Shown piece by piece: positions 1 to 7,684 of a stretch of 44,198 bases of DNA. Position numbers and translations under genes: made by a program. Source of the stretch: Gammaproteobacteria bacterium (lineage in GTDB: Bacteria; Pseudomonadota; Gammaproteobacteria; Nitrosococcales; Methylophagaceae). The notes below the pieces were generated by a model. It was given only the letters and a program-made list of their open reading frames with translations. It did no database searches and was not told the DNA's origin. Numbering within the stretch: position 1 is the stretch's first letter; each line of letters starts with the position of its first letter. Location: positions 1-44,198 of the forward strand of contig JAQWIT010000005.1 in assembly GCA_029248745.1 (NCBI GenBank), in the 5' to 3' direction.

Positions 1-602
1 TGACAGAGCTTAAGATGCTCTTTAACATATTTCCCAGAGACTAGGTCACCTTCTGGAATATCCATCCTTAGAAGCTCCTGTGTGTCCTTCTGTGCGTAAT
101 TTTTCTTGTTCCGTTGAGGAAGTCTAGCAATATGATTTAAAGCTATTTTAATGTCTGATTTCGTTACCTTATCAACAGGTACATCTCCCAGTAAATGAAT
201 CAGATTATCAAACATTCTCTGATTAGCTTTTAATTGTTTTTCAGTCCATGACTTCCAGTTATTAAAGTCTGACCATGCCCCAGATAATAACGGAACCGAC
301 TTTGTCTCATTGGATATGTATGGCTTGTTAGTCTCAATTTGGAAAGGACTTTTAAAGTCTGAAATATCTCGAAGCACTCCTTCTACACTTTCCCTACCTA
401 CACAATCACGAAGAATCCTGATTGATGGAAGTTTAGCGGAGACTAAAGCCAATGCTGTTGTATGGGAATCTGTACGTAAACTGCGCTTAATTTCAGTTGG
501 GAGTTGAGGGCATAACTCACGAATATACGGAGGTAATACGTATCGAAAATAGAATATATTCCCTCTTTGAAAGAGGTAGTTTTGTACCAGTTTTTGTACC
601 AT
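1..602 (-). CDS. Tyrosine site-specific integrase, N-terminal part (runs off the window)
   Basis: Reading the minus strand from the ATG at 602 gives about 200 uninterrupted codons to the window edge. The protein opens MVQKLVQNYLFQRGNIFYFR, the beta-strand arm typical of phage and island tyrosine recombinases of the DUF6538 type (consensus like YLxxRGxxYYFRRRIP). It then has an RSLRTDSHTTALALVSAKL stretch matching the usual 'slkTkdlreAr' helix, and a SAM-like core-binding segment around residues 110-165. The catalytic R-H-R-Y domain would lie left of the window and cannot be checked. AAAGGAG stands about ten bases before the start. The gene begins 66 bp beyond the 3' end of rnpB and points away from it, as an integrase does at an attachment site in an RNA gene. 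The family call is confident from the N-terminal arm; activity is unknown. Confidence 0.8.
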   Translation of the reverse strand, partial: MVQKLVQNYLFQRGNIFYFRYVLPPYIRELCPQLPTEIKRSLRTDSHTTALALVSAKLPSIRILRDCVGRESVEGVLRDISDFKSPFQIETNKPYISNETKSVPLLSGAWSDFNNWKSWTEKQLKANQRMFDNLIHLLGDVPVDKVTKSDIKIALNHIARLPQRNKKNYAQKDTQELLRMDIPEGDLVSGKYVKEHLKLC

Positions 603-649
603 AAGTCAGTTACTCCTTTCGAAAGAAATAGCTAACCTACTGATTAGAT

Positions 650-690
650 TTGATAATAAATAAAATTTGAGATGGCCGATAAGCCGGGTT
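650..690 (-). other. Candidate attachment junction at the 3' end of rnpB
   Basis: This is the boundary between the RNase P RNA 3' end (669) and the integrase leader. Islands that use RNA genes usually recombine within the last tens of bases of the gene and rebuild its 3' end, leaving a direct repeat at the far end of the island. The far end is outside the window, so the core repeat cannot be seen. The call is inference from the position and direction of the integrase. Confidence 0.3.
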
Positions 691-1029
691 CTGTCGAGAA
701 CAATCATTCATCTGGGACAAACGTCACCGTCTGCCTCAAGCAACCTACCCAAGAACGATACGGGCCATATCTGTGTGCAAGCACACTGCTCTTCTATTTG
801 GTCTTGCTCCAGGTGGGGTTTACCTTGCCATAAGCTGTTACCAGTTATGCGGTGCGCTCTTACCGCACCTTTTCACCCTTACCGATAATTCGAAAATAAG
901 CGGCGGTCTATTTTCTGCTGCACTGGCCGTAGGCTCGCGCCTCCCAGACGTTATCTGGCACCCTGCCCATTGGAGCCCGGACTTTCCTCACCATTAGCCA
1001 ATGCTAAAGCGCGATTGTCTGGCCATCTC
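669..1029 (-). ncRNA. rnpB: RNase P RNA (bacterial class A)
   Basis: This is the catalytic RNA that removes 5' leaders from tRNA precursors. On the minus strand the conserved blocks appear in order: GGAAAGTCCGGGCTCC near the 5' end, GGTAAGGGTGAAAAGGTGCG, GTAAGAGCGCACCGC, GGTAAACCCCACC, GGAGCAAGACCAAATAGAAG, and a 3' ACAGAACCCGGCTTATCGG. The terminal P1 helix is perfect: GAGATGGCC at the 5' end pairs with GGCCATCTC at the 3' end, and this fixes the boundaries. The length of about 361 nt is normal. The gene is transcribed from just behind rsmI, in the same direction, and is followed after 66 bp by an integrase gene. Because the 3' end is intact, any island integration here has restored the RNA. 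Confidence 0.97.
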
Positions 1030-1038
1030 AAGACTCTG

Positions 1039-1044
1039 ATAATA
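1039..1044 (-). promoter_or_regulatory. Possible -10 element for rnpB
   Basis: TATTAT on the minus strand lies ten bases upstream of the first base of mature RNase P RNA, at the spacing expected for transcription starting at the mature 5' end. No good -35 is visible at 16-18 bases. The call rests on position and a partial consensus match. Confidence 0.35.
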
Positions 1045-1055
1045 CGTGAAAAAGC

Positions 1056-1907
1056 TTATGTTTGCTTGAGTTTTAACGCTAAGTCATAGGCTTTATTTTT
1101 ACTTGTTCCTAATAATTGTGCCGTTATTGCTGCTGCTTTTTTCATGGGTAAATCGTCTAATAATAATGACAATACCCTTTCTACCTCAATCACACCCGGG
1201 TCGGTTTGTTCGATTTTACCTGCCACCAGTAACACGCATTCACCGCGTTGTTGATTGCTATCACTTTCTACCCAAGCGACTAATTCACTCAACGGTTTCG
1301 TCACAATAGTTTCATGTACCTTGGTCAGCTCTCTCGCTAAACAGATTAAGCGATCTGGCCCAACTACCTCCAGCATTTCATTTAATGTTGCTCTTAAGCG
1401 CCTTGGGCTCTCATAAAAAATAATGGTCTGAGATGTGTTTTTCAGGCTTTCTAACACCTGCCGTTTTGCTCCTGCTTTGCTTGGCAAAAAACCTTCAAAA
1501 CTAAATTTATCGGAAGGTAATCCGGAAGCAGATAATGCTGCGATAAGTGCGCAACTGCCTGGGACAGGTACGACCTTTATATTATGTTCTCTTACTAATG
1601 ATACCAAGCGATAACCTGGATCGCTGATCAATGGTGTACCCGCATCGCTTATCAGAGCAACAGATTCTCCTTGCTGTAACCGCGACAATAGCACTTTGCT
1701 GCGTTGTTGTTCATTGTGCTCGTGTAAGGAGACCGTCGAGGTTTTAATCGCATAATGTTGTAATAAATGACCGCTATGTCGCGTGTCTTCCGCTGCAATG
1801 ACATCGACAGTTTGTAATACCTCAATAGCGCGTGGTGACAAATCGGCTAGATTTCCTATTGGGGTCGCCACGATATATAAATTTGCTGATGTTGATTCTA
1901 TTTCCAT
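1056..1907 (-). CDS. rsmI: 16S rRNA 2'-O-ribose C1402 methyltransferase
   Basis: RsmI methylates the ribose of C1402 in the decoding centre of 16S rRNA, using S-adenosylmethionine. The 283-residue protein has the diagnostic start LYIVATPIGNLADLSPRAIE, the AEDTRHSGHLL motif, ALISDAGTPLISDPGYRLV (the SAM-site region of the tetrapyrrole-methylase fold), PVPGSCALIAALSASGLP and FYESPRRL. Its length is normal. I chose the ATG at 1907; a GTG one codon earlier (1910) is also possible. It is divergent from lpoA across about 100 bp, the common gammaproteobacterial arrangement, and rnpB lies 26 bp beyond its stop on the same strand. Confidence 0.95.
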   Translation of the reverse strand: MEIESTSANLYIVATPIGNLADLSPRAIEVLQTVDVIAAEDTRHSGHLLQHYAIKTSTVSLHEHNEQQRSKVLLSRLQQGESVALISDAGTPLISDPGYRLVSLVREHNIKVVPVPGSCALIAALSASGLPSDKFSFEGFLPSKAGAKRQVLESLKNTSQTIIFYESPRRLRATLNEMLEVVGPDRLICLARELTKVHETIVTKPLSELVAWVESDSNQQRGECVLLVAGKIEQTDPGVIEVERVLSLLLDDLPMKKAAAITAQLLGTSKNKAYDLALKLKQT

Positions 1908-2008
1908 CACAGAAAACTAACCTTCATTTTTGCGTACTCAGTTCTGGTCGTAATATACGCTAACAGGTAAACTGTTTTCATTATTATAAAAATACACTTG
2001 TTATTACA

Positions 2009-3880
2009 ATGATACTATCGCGATTTTCTTTAGCCGCCATTTTGGCACTCTCTCTGACTCTGACTGGGTGCCAATCCCTGAGCCCGCTGACAGTGCACGA
2101 TGTAAAAGCAGAATCACAGGCACGCATTGCCATTCAATCTGGCGACTTTTCAAGTGCTGCACAACAGTATGAAGTATTGGCTAAAACCAGTGGCAGTACA
2201 CACCGTTCGCGGCTATACATTCAGGCCGCGTCGGCTCATTGGCAATTAGGACAGGTTAAACAAGCACGTGTCATGTTAGCGAAAATTGATCGCGAGCAAT
2301 TAACGCCCAATCTGGCTTTCGATATCTCAGTTTTGGAAGCCAACTTCGCCATTCAGGCACTCAATGCATCACAAGCCTTGTCTCTGTTAGAACCTTATCA
2401 TGCTGACCAATTGACCGCCAGACAACAACGCACTCTGTACCGAACTCGCATTCAGGCTTACCAGAATAGCGAAAATTGGTTAGAAATGGCAAACAGTCAT
2501 ATTCGCTTGGATAATTTATTAGCTGATAGCGAGCGTGAAGCCAATCAGCAACAATTATGGCAAGCATTGATGATGCTGACACCTGAGGCACTAGATTTAT
2601 TTAACCCAGGCTTCCCTCCAGCTACTGATAGTGGTTGGTTTACTCTAGCTCACATTATTAAAACCTACCAAAATAATCCCGATGTATTAATAGTTGCATT
2701 AGAAGACTGGCAACGCAGTTACCCTAACCACACTACTTTACCTTCCATTTATAAACAAGAAATTGAAACCACTGGCACCCTACTGCCAAAAGAAATAGGT
2801 CATATTGCGATCTTATTACCTGCTTCAGGTCCTTATGCTGAAGTCGCTCGCACCATTAGAGAAGGTATCTCAGCAGCACATTATGTGGAAAACTCGGAAA
2901 CAAAATTGCATTTCATTGAAACACAAACAGATAGCATTTCAGGCCTGACCAATGTTGAATATGCATATCAACAAGCGATTGATTTAAATGCCAGCTTGGT
3001 GATCGGGCCTTTAGATAAAGAATCCATTCGGGTTTTGTCCCATGCTCCTCAACTACCTATTCCTGTTTTGGCCCTTAATCGCTTATCTGGCTTCCAACAG
3101 AAACCCAATTTATACCAATTTGGATTAGCGCCCGAAGATGATGCGATTGCTGCTGCAAAAAATGCGATGGCAAAAGGCTATCGCCGTGCTGTCATCGTTG
3201 CACCTGACGCGGCATGGGGCCAACGAATCGCTGCTGCTTTCGAAGCACAATGGCTTAGCCAAGGTGGTGTTTTGTTGGGGCAAGCAAGTTATAACGAATC
3301 TGAACATGATTATGCGGATGTCATCACTCCTTTATTAGGCTTACCAGCAAGTGAACAGCGTTATAGAATGGTGCGTCAGACCCTTGGTGTTCCCGCAGAG
3401 TTTGAGCCTCGCCGTCGTCAAGATATCGATTTAATCTTTATAGCTGCTCGTCCTAATAAAGCCAAACAATTAGTGCCACAATTTAGATATCATCGTTCTG
3501 GTGAATTACCTATCATCGCGACTTCACATGCTTATTCAGGTCGTGAAGATGCACAACAGGACATTGATTTGAATGGTTTATTTATCAATGATATTCCGTG
3601 GGCTTTCCCAGAACTTGCCGAGGATGATTATACCTATCAAGCTTTAAAGCAACAGCAATCTCCTTCTTTTGGACGTCTATTACGTCTATACGCGCTAGGA
3701 GCCGATGCTTATCGACTCAGTAAAGAGCTCAACCGTCTAAGCCATTCGCCTACGCTTAGTTTTCAAGGAGCTACTGGAGCCTTATCAATAGATGATAATG
3801 GCTTCGTTAACCGTCATCTGAACTGGGGCACTTTTTCAGATGGCAAAATTAGGTTATTGGCTTCGCCAGTTATAGAATAA
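2009..3880 (+). CDS. lpoA: Outer-membrane lipoprotein activator of penicillin-binding protein 1a (LpoA/LppC family)
   Basis: LpoA is anchored in the outer membrane and spans the periplasm to stimulate the peptidoglycan synthase PBP1a. The 623-residue protein has a lipoprotein signal peptide with lipobox LTGC (Cys about residue 21). An N-terminal helical, TPR-like half runs to about residue 240 (SGDFSSAAQQYEVLAKTSG, SAHWQLGQVKQARVML). A C-terminal half resembles a periplasmic binding protein (HIAILLPASGPYAEVARTIR, VIGPLDKESI, ALNRL). Length matches the family. Its stop overlaps the ATG of the yraN remnant by one base (taATG), so the two are an operon, as in E. coli yraM-yraN. Confidence 0.9.
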   Translation: MILSRFSLAAILALSLTLTGCQSLSPLTVHDVKAESQARIAIQSGDFSSAAQQYEVLAKTSGSTHRSRLYIQAASAHWQLGQVKQARVMLAKIDREQLTPNLAFDISVLEANFAIQALNASQALSLLEPYHADQLTARQQRTLYRTRIQAYQNSENWLEMANSHIRLDNLLADSEREANQQQLWQALMMLTPEALDLFNPGFPPATDSGWFTLAHIIKTYQNNPDVLIVALEDWQRSYPNHTTLPSIYKQEIETTGTLLPKEIGHIAILLPASGPYAEVARTIREGISAAHYVENSETKLHFIETQTDSISGLTNVEYAYQQAIDLNASLVIGPLDKESIRVLSHAPQLPIPVLALNRLSGFQQKPNLYQFGLAPEDDAIAAAKNAMAKGYRRAVIVAPDAAWGQRIAAAFEAQWLSQGGVLLGQASYNESEHDYADVITPLLGLPASEQRYRMVRQTLGVPAEFEPRRRQDIDLIFIAARPNKAKQLVPQFRYHRSGELPIIATSHAYSGREDAQQDIDLNGLFINDIPWAFPELAEDDYTYQALKQQQSPSFGRLLRLYALGADAYRLSKELNRLSHSPTLSFQGATGALSIDDNGFVNRHLNWGTFSDGKIRLLASPVIE

Positions 3881-4242
3881 TGCCCACACCTAAGGCCATA
3901 GGTGATGATGGTGAACAATTGGCCCTTAGCTACCCTCAAAATAATGGTTTGAAACTGATCACCCGTAATCTTCGTCAGCGAAGTGGGGAAATTGATCTGA
4001 TCATGCAAGATGCCAAGGTTTTGGTCTTCATCGAACTCAGGCGTAGACAATCTGAACAATTTGGCAGTGCTCTAGAAAGTGTGACCTATCAAAAACAACA
4101 GCGGCTTATCCAAACTGCATAAATTCATCTCCAACAAAACAACCGACGTTACTCTAGTTATCGCTTTGATGTCATGGGAATTTCACCGATTAATAATGAC
4201 TTTAATCTCAACTGGGTGAAAGATGCATTTCAACTAAACTAA
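3880..4242 (+). pseudogene. yraN: YraN/UPF0102 endonuclease-like protein, interrupted by a stop codon
   Basis: The first 80 codons carry the UPF0102 signature: GDDGEQLAL, RNLRQRSGEIDLIMQDAK and VFIELRRRQ (usual form FVEVKxR), then a K-rich helix QKQQRLIQTA. A TAA at 4120-4122 ends that frame. The same frame continues without gap as IHLQQNNRRYSSYRFDVMGI and on to a TAA at 4240-4242, which is exactly the expected C-terminal part (yL..., ..RFDVvai), giving the usual length of about 120 codons. A glutamine codon CAA changed to TAA would explain the break. The truncated 80-residue product lacks the final strand and helix of the fold and is probably inactive. A sequencing error is possible. Function of intact homologues is poorly defined (restriction-endonuclease-like fold). 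Confidence 0.8.
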
Positions 4243-4301
4243 TGCTGGCTAAATGTGTTTCATACAGCGATAATAAAACTATTATTGATTAGGATATTGT
4301 C

Positions 4302-4877
4302 ATGCTAAAGTCGAAATATGTGCTACTTCTTCTCCTTCCTCTTATTGTATTACAAGGGTGTGCTACAGCTGTTATTACCGGTGCTGCTACAGGTGCTTCC
4401 ATTGCACATGATAGACGAACAACTGGATCGGTTATTGACGATCAAGGCATTGAGTTCAAAGCAGTAAGTGCTATCTATAGAAACAAAGCTATCTATGACC
4501 AAAGTCATGTCAATGTTACTAGTTATAACGGTACAGTGTTAATCACAGGCGAATCCTTAACGGAACAGTTAAAACAACAGATTCATGATCTGGTTCGCGT
4601 CATTCCTAAGGTTATGACTATTCATAATGAGTTAACTATTGCAGCACCCAGTGCTTTACCTTCTCGAAGCAGTGATGCTTGGATTACCTCTAAAGTTAAA
4701 GCGAAAATCACGGCCGATGAAAACCTAGACCCCTTCTTCGTTAAAGTCGTCACTGAACACGGTATTGTTTATTTAATGGGGATCGTCACTCGAACAGAAG
4801 CACAACGCGCTGTCCATATTGCTTCAACCTCAGCTGGTGTACAACGTGTCGTTAATATCTTTGAGTATGCTGACTAA
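4302..4877 (+). CDS. dolP: BON-domain outer-membrane lipoprotein (DolP/YraP-like)
   Basis: The 191-residue protein has a lipoprotein signal with lipobox LQGC (Cys about 20), a small Ala/Gly-rich segment (TAVITGAATGASIAHDRRTT) and two BON domains. The first spans about residues 50-115 (NVTSYNGTVLITGESLTEQL). The second spans about 125-191 (DAWITSKVKAKI, VVTEHGIVYLMGIVTRTEA, VQRVVNIFEY). E. coli DolP (YraP) has this lipoprotein plus dual-BON layout, binds anionic phospholipid and supports outer-membrane integrity. It lies downstream of lpoA-yraN, the usual place. AGGA precedes the ATG. Its last codons overlap the 3' end of the convergent hemJ by four bases. Confidence 0.88.
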   Translation: MLKSKYVLLLLLPLIVLQGCATAVITGAATGASIAHDRRTTGSVIDDQGIEFKAVSAIYRNKAIYDQSHVNVTSYNGTVLITGESLTEQLKQQIHDLVRVIPKVMTIHNELTIAAPSALPSRSSDAWITSKVKAKITADENLDPFFVKVVTEHGIVYLMGIVTRTEAQRAVHIASTSAGVQRVVNIFEYAD

Positions 4878-5299
4878 AATGGTTTAACCACCGCTAATAT
4901 CACCACAGCTACCAATATTAGTACAGGAAACTCGTTAAAATAGCGGTAATAGACATGCGAACGCTGGTTAGCATCATTAGCGAAGTCTCTTAAGATACGA
5001 CCACATAGTCCATGGTAAGCAAAAAGTATGATTATCAAAGCCAACTTAACATGAAGCCAACCCATCGTTGCTAGGATTGCTATTGGGTAATAACTCATTA
5101 GCCAAACACCCAGTACTAAAGCCACTATTGCACTCGGCGTCATAATCCCTCTGTATAGCTTACGTTCCATTGTTTTGAATCTTGCATTACTCACCTCATC
5201 TTCGCTCATTGCGTGATAAACAAATAAACGTGGCAAATAGAATAACGCCGCAAACCAAGTGATCACGGTCATAATATGAAAGGCCTTCACCCACAACAT
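4874..5299 (-). CDS. hemJ: Protoporphyrinogen IX oxidase, HemJ type
   Basis: HemJ is a membrane haem protein that oxidises protoporphyrinogen IX to protoporphyrin IX, the penultimate step of haem synthesis. The 141-residue protein matches the family over its whole length: MLWVKAFHIMTVITWFAALF, YLPRLFVYHA, GWLHVKLALIIILFAYHGLC, RSHVYYRYFNEFPVLILVAV. It has about four membrane segments, and the conserved His (KAFHI) and the Lys of HVKL are present. I place the start at the ATG at 5299, preceded by AAGGA at good spacing, because homologues begin MLWVKAFH; a TTG at 5305 would add two codons. It is divergent from the PilZ remnant and convergent with the BON lipoprotein. Confidence 0.9.
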   Translation of the reverse strand: MLWVKAFHIMTVITWFAALFYLPRLFVYHAMSEDEVSNARFKTMERKLYRGIMTPSAIVALVLGVWLMSYYPIAILATMGWLHVKLALIIILFAYHGLCGRILRDFANDANQRSHVYYRYFNEFPVLILVAVVILAVVKPF

Positions 5300-5355
5300 T
5301 CCCAATTCCTTTCAAATTAATTATAGTATCATCCTAATTTATCACGGAGTATGCC

Positions 5356-5792
5356 ATGACAGAAAATAATCATGATGAAAGACGGCAATTTAGCCGTATT
5401 CCATTTGAAGCACATGCTCATCTCAATGATATGCAAGGTCACTTGCACCTCAACTGTTGCGTCTAGATACCACACCAAAAAGACTATTGGTTGAAAAACT
5501 CGATCCGTAGATTGGAGAAATTGATACCCCTTACATTATTGATGTCATTTTAGGCGACACAGATCTGGTTATTAAAATGAGCAGTACTGTCGCCCATATC
5601 GATAATCAACAGATTGGCTCTGAATGTCAGCAACTTGATCTCGACAGTATGAGTCATTTAAAGCGTTATACTTCGCTTAATTTAGGAAATGACTCATTGC
5701 TGCACCGTGAGTTATCAGTCTTAATTACACAACCTCATGAATCAAAAAATAAACTTTTATACGCTATAGAGGCTTCATACTCATTGAATTAG
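5356..5792 (+). pseudogene. PilZ-domain protein remnant (frameshift and stop)
   Basis: From the ATG at 5356 the frame gives DERRQFSRIPFEAHAHL, the RxxxR start of a PilZ (cyclic-di-GMP binding) domain, but stops at a TAG near 5465. The rest is in another frame: RLLVEKLDP, then an in-frame TAG near 5508, then IDVILGDTDLVIKMSSTVAH and IGSECQQLDLDSMSHLKRYT with SLNLGNDSLLHRELSVLI. This tail is the usual C-terminus of short stand-alone PilZ proteins of Proteobacteria (..DLDSisHLRRlvelNLGd..lLeRELaaL). At least one frameshift and one nonsense change separate the pieces, and part of the middle may be missing. It is followed directly by a pilin remnant. In its working form it would have read c-di-GMP, often for type IV pilus or motility control. 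Confidence 0.8.
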
Positions 5793-6265
5793 TCATTGTC
5801 ATTTTAGGTATCCTTGCTACCATTGCCTTACCTAAACTTACAAACTTACAAACTTACAAACTTACAAACTTACAAGACGATGCTGAATTGGCGGTAGTCA
5901 AATCAACTACTGGTGCTTTTCGTTCTGCTGTCAAAATTGCCAAAATGAAATGACGAACTAGTGGTGAACAACGTAATAATCTCGCCCTATTTGGCTCCAG
6001 CTTTACTAACATCGTTGACTGTAGCCAGTTTGGTTGTCCAGTGCAACATTGGCGAATCAATACCGAAACAAGCCCAAGCGCTGATAATTTGACTGACTGC
6101 TTGACGGTCTTTTTATTGATTATGGATCGTTGTGAAAATGCTAATACTAACTGTGGTAATCAGCCCGATGATGAATTCGAGCAAAGCTATTTAGGTGGTG
6201 GTATATGTCAATACACCTATCGTCATAATACTAACTACCGTATTCGCTACGAAACCAATACTTGA
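5737..6265 (+). pseudogene. Type IV prepilin-like (MshA/PilE-type) remnant
   Basis: The frame from about 5768 reads GFILIELVIVILGILATIAL, a textbook type III signal/prepilin N-terminus with the conserved Glu at mature position 5, followed by PKLTNLQ, DDAELAVVKSTTGAFRSAV and KIAKMK. A TGA at 5951-5953 interrupts where homologues have Trp (..A.MKW..G). The same frame then continues to a TGA at 6263-6265 with a Cys-rich C-terminal half (DCSQFGCPVQHW, CENANTNCG, GGGICQYTYR). No ATG is in frame: the only plausible leader (ATG 5737, MNQKINFYT) is one frame off, so the leader also carries an indel. A 40-bp tandem repeat sits just after the hydrophobic helix. As it stands it cannot yield a pilin. Confidence 0.8.
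5834..5873. repeat. 8-bp tandem repeat, five perfect copies of AAACTTAC
   Basis: Five head-to-tail copies of AAACTTAC fill 40 bp, followed by a partial AA. It lies within the pilin remnant, encoding KLTNLQTYKLTNLQ. Pilin homologues have a single (P)KxxNLQ..DA at this point, which two copies would encode, so three extra copies (24 bp, eight codons) look like an in-frame expansion by slippage. Confidence 0.95.
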
Positions 6266-6301
6266 GCTCGTAGCATTACGACTTCTGGTTTTTGAACCTT
6301 T

Positions 6302-7684
6302 TTATTTTAAAGTGTCAATTGCTTCTGATAGGTGCTGAATAGCGACGACTTTAATCCCTTTAATCGGTTTACGTGGTGCATTAGCAGTTGGCACAATCAC
6401 ATGTTTGAAACCATGTTTTGCAGCATCACTGATCCGCTCTTCTCCGGCTTGCACCGGCCGAATTTCACCGGTTAGCCCCACTTCTCCAAAGATAATTAAG
6501 TCACGCGGTATTGGTTTATTCCTCAAGCTGGATAGCACGGCAGCCAATACGGCCAAATCGGCCCCTGTTTCGCTCAATTTTACGCCACCTACGACATTAA
6601 TGAACACATCTTGGTCACTGCAAGTAATGCCACCATGACGATGTAAAATAGCCAATAGCATAGCTAATCTATTTTGTTCTAAGCCCACTGATACACGCCT
6701 TGGGTTGCCTAGGGGGCTGTCGTCGACTAAAGCTTGTACTTCGACCAACATGGGTCTGCTGCCTTCTCTAATAACCGTCACCACACTACCTGCTAAAGCT
6801 TCATCACCGCGTGATAAGAAAATAGCAGAGGGATTACTGACTTCTTTTAAGCCGAGTTCTGTCATGCCAAAGACGCCTAGTTCATTGACGGCACCGAAGC
6901 GGTTTTTCACTGCACGTAAAATACGAAAACGCGTTGAAGAATCACCCTCAAAGTAAAGCACCGTATCTACCATATGTTCTAATACGCGAGGCCCTGCCAA
7001 AGCACCTTGTTTGGTTACATGCCCAACTAAGACCATCGTTGTACCGCTGGATTTGGCAAAACGTACTAATTGGGCCGCGCTTTCTCTTACTTGTGCAACG
7101 GTACCGGGTGCGGATTGCAATAATTCAGTAAAGACGGTTTGGATTGAGTCTATCACCATCACTTGAGGTTTAAGTGTTTTAGCAGTTGCTACCATTTGCT
7201 CGGCATGTGTTTCGGCCATAAGATCGAGCGGAATATTTTCAAGTTGTAACCGTTCTGCACGAAGGCGAATTTGCTGTAATGATTCTTCACCACTGATATA
7301 CAACGGACTCACACCACTGGTTTTAGCCATCATGGCCATTGCCTGTAGTAATAATGTTGATTTACCTATACCTGGGTCACCCCCAATCAAGACGACTGAT
7401 CCTGTCACTAAGCCGCCACCTAATACCCGATCAAGTTCTGGTAATCCTGTTGTCCAACGCACTGCTTCTTCGGACGTTATTTGACTTAATGTTTGAACCT
7501 GACCCTTTTGTTCACCCGCATAACCCGAATGGCGACTGATTGTAGCTTGGCTTGTCGGGGAACTCGGCGCTTGAATTTCTTCGCTTAGGCTATTCCACGC
7601 ACCACATTCGCCACACTGGCCAGCCCATTGCGGCGTTTGAGCACCACACTCTTTACAGCTATAAATCCGTTTTATTTTAGCCAT
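6302..7684 (-). CDS. radA: DNA repair protein RadA (branch-migration ATPase)
   Basis: RadA is a RecA-like, DnaB-like ATPase that drives branch migration during recombinational repair. The 460-residue protein has the N-terminal four-cysteine zinc finger (CKECGAQTPQWAGQCGECG, residues about 10-29). It has the Walker A GGDPGIGKSTLLLQ near residue 101, the Walker B region VMVIDSIQTV and the RadA-specific KNRFG motif (VKNRFGAVNELGVF). The C-terminal Lon-protease-like domain follows (SVGLEQNRLAMLLAILHRHG, FINVVGGVKLSETGADLAV). Length is normal. Its ATG overlaps the end of alr by eight bases, so it is translated from the dnaB-alr-radA transcript. Confidence 0.97.
   Translation of the reverse strand: MAKIKRIYSCKECGAQTPQWAGQCGECGAWNSLSEEIQAPSSPTSQATISRHSGYAGEQKGQVQTLSQITSEEAVRWTTGLPELDRVLGGGLVTGSVVLIGGDPGIGKSTLLLQAMAMMAKTSGVSPLYISGEESLQQIRLRAERLQLENIPLDLMAETHAEQMVATAKTLKPQVMVIDSIQTVFTELLQSAPGTVAQVRESAAQLVRFAKSSGTTMVLVGHVTKQGALAGPRVLEHMVDTVLYFEGDSSTRFRILRAVKNRFGAVNELGVFGMTELGLKEVSNPSAIFLSRGDEALAGSVVTVIREGSRPMLVEVQALVDDSPLGNPRRVSVGLEQNRLAMLLAILHRHGGITCSDQDVFINVVGGVKLSETGADLAVLAAVLSSLRNKPIPRDLIIFGEVGLTGEIRPVQAGEERISDAAKHGFKHVIVPTANAPRKPIKGIKVVAIQHLSEAIDTLK

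Noticed and set aside
310-507. A 65-residue plus-strand frame near the left edge
   Set aside because: It lies antisense to the integrase frame, which has a recognisable N-terminal arm and a ribosome site.
667-997. Two short plus-strand frames across the rnpB region
   Set aside because: They are complementary to conserved RNase P RNA sequence and have no protein-like features.
5834-5873. Short CRISPR-like array
   Set aside because: The unit is only 8 bp with no spacers; it is a simple tandem repeat.
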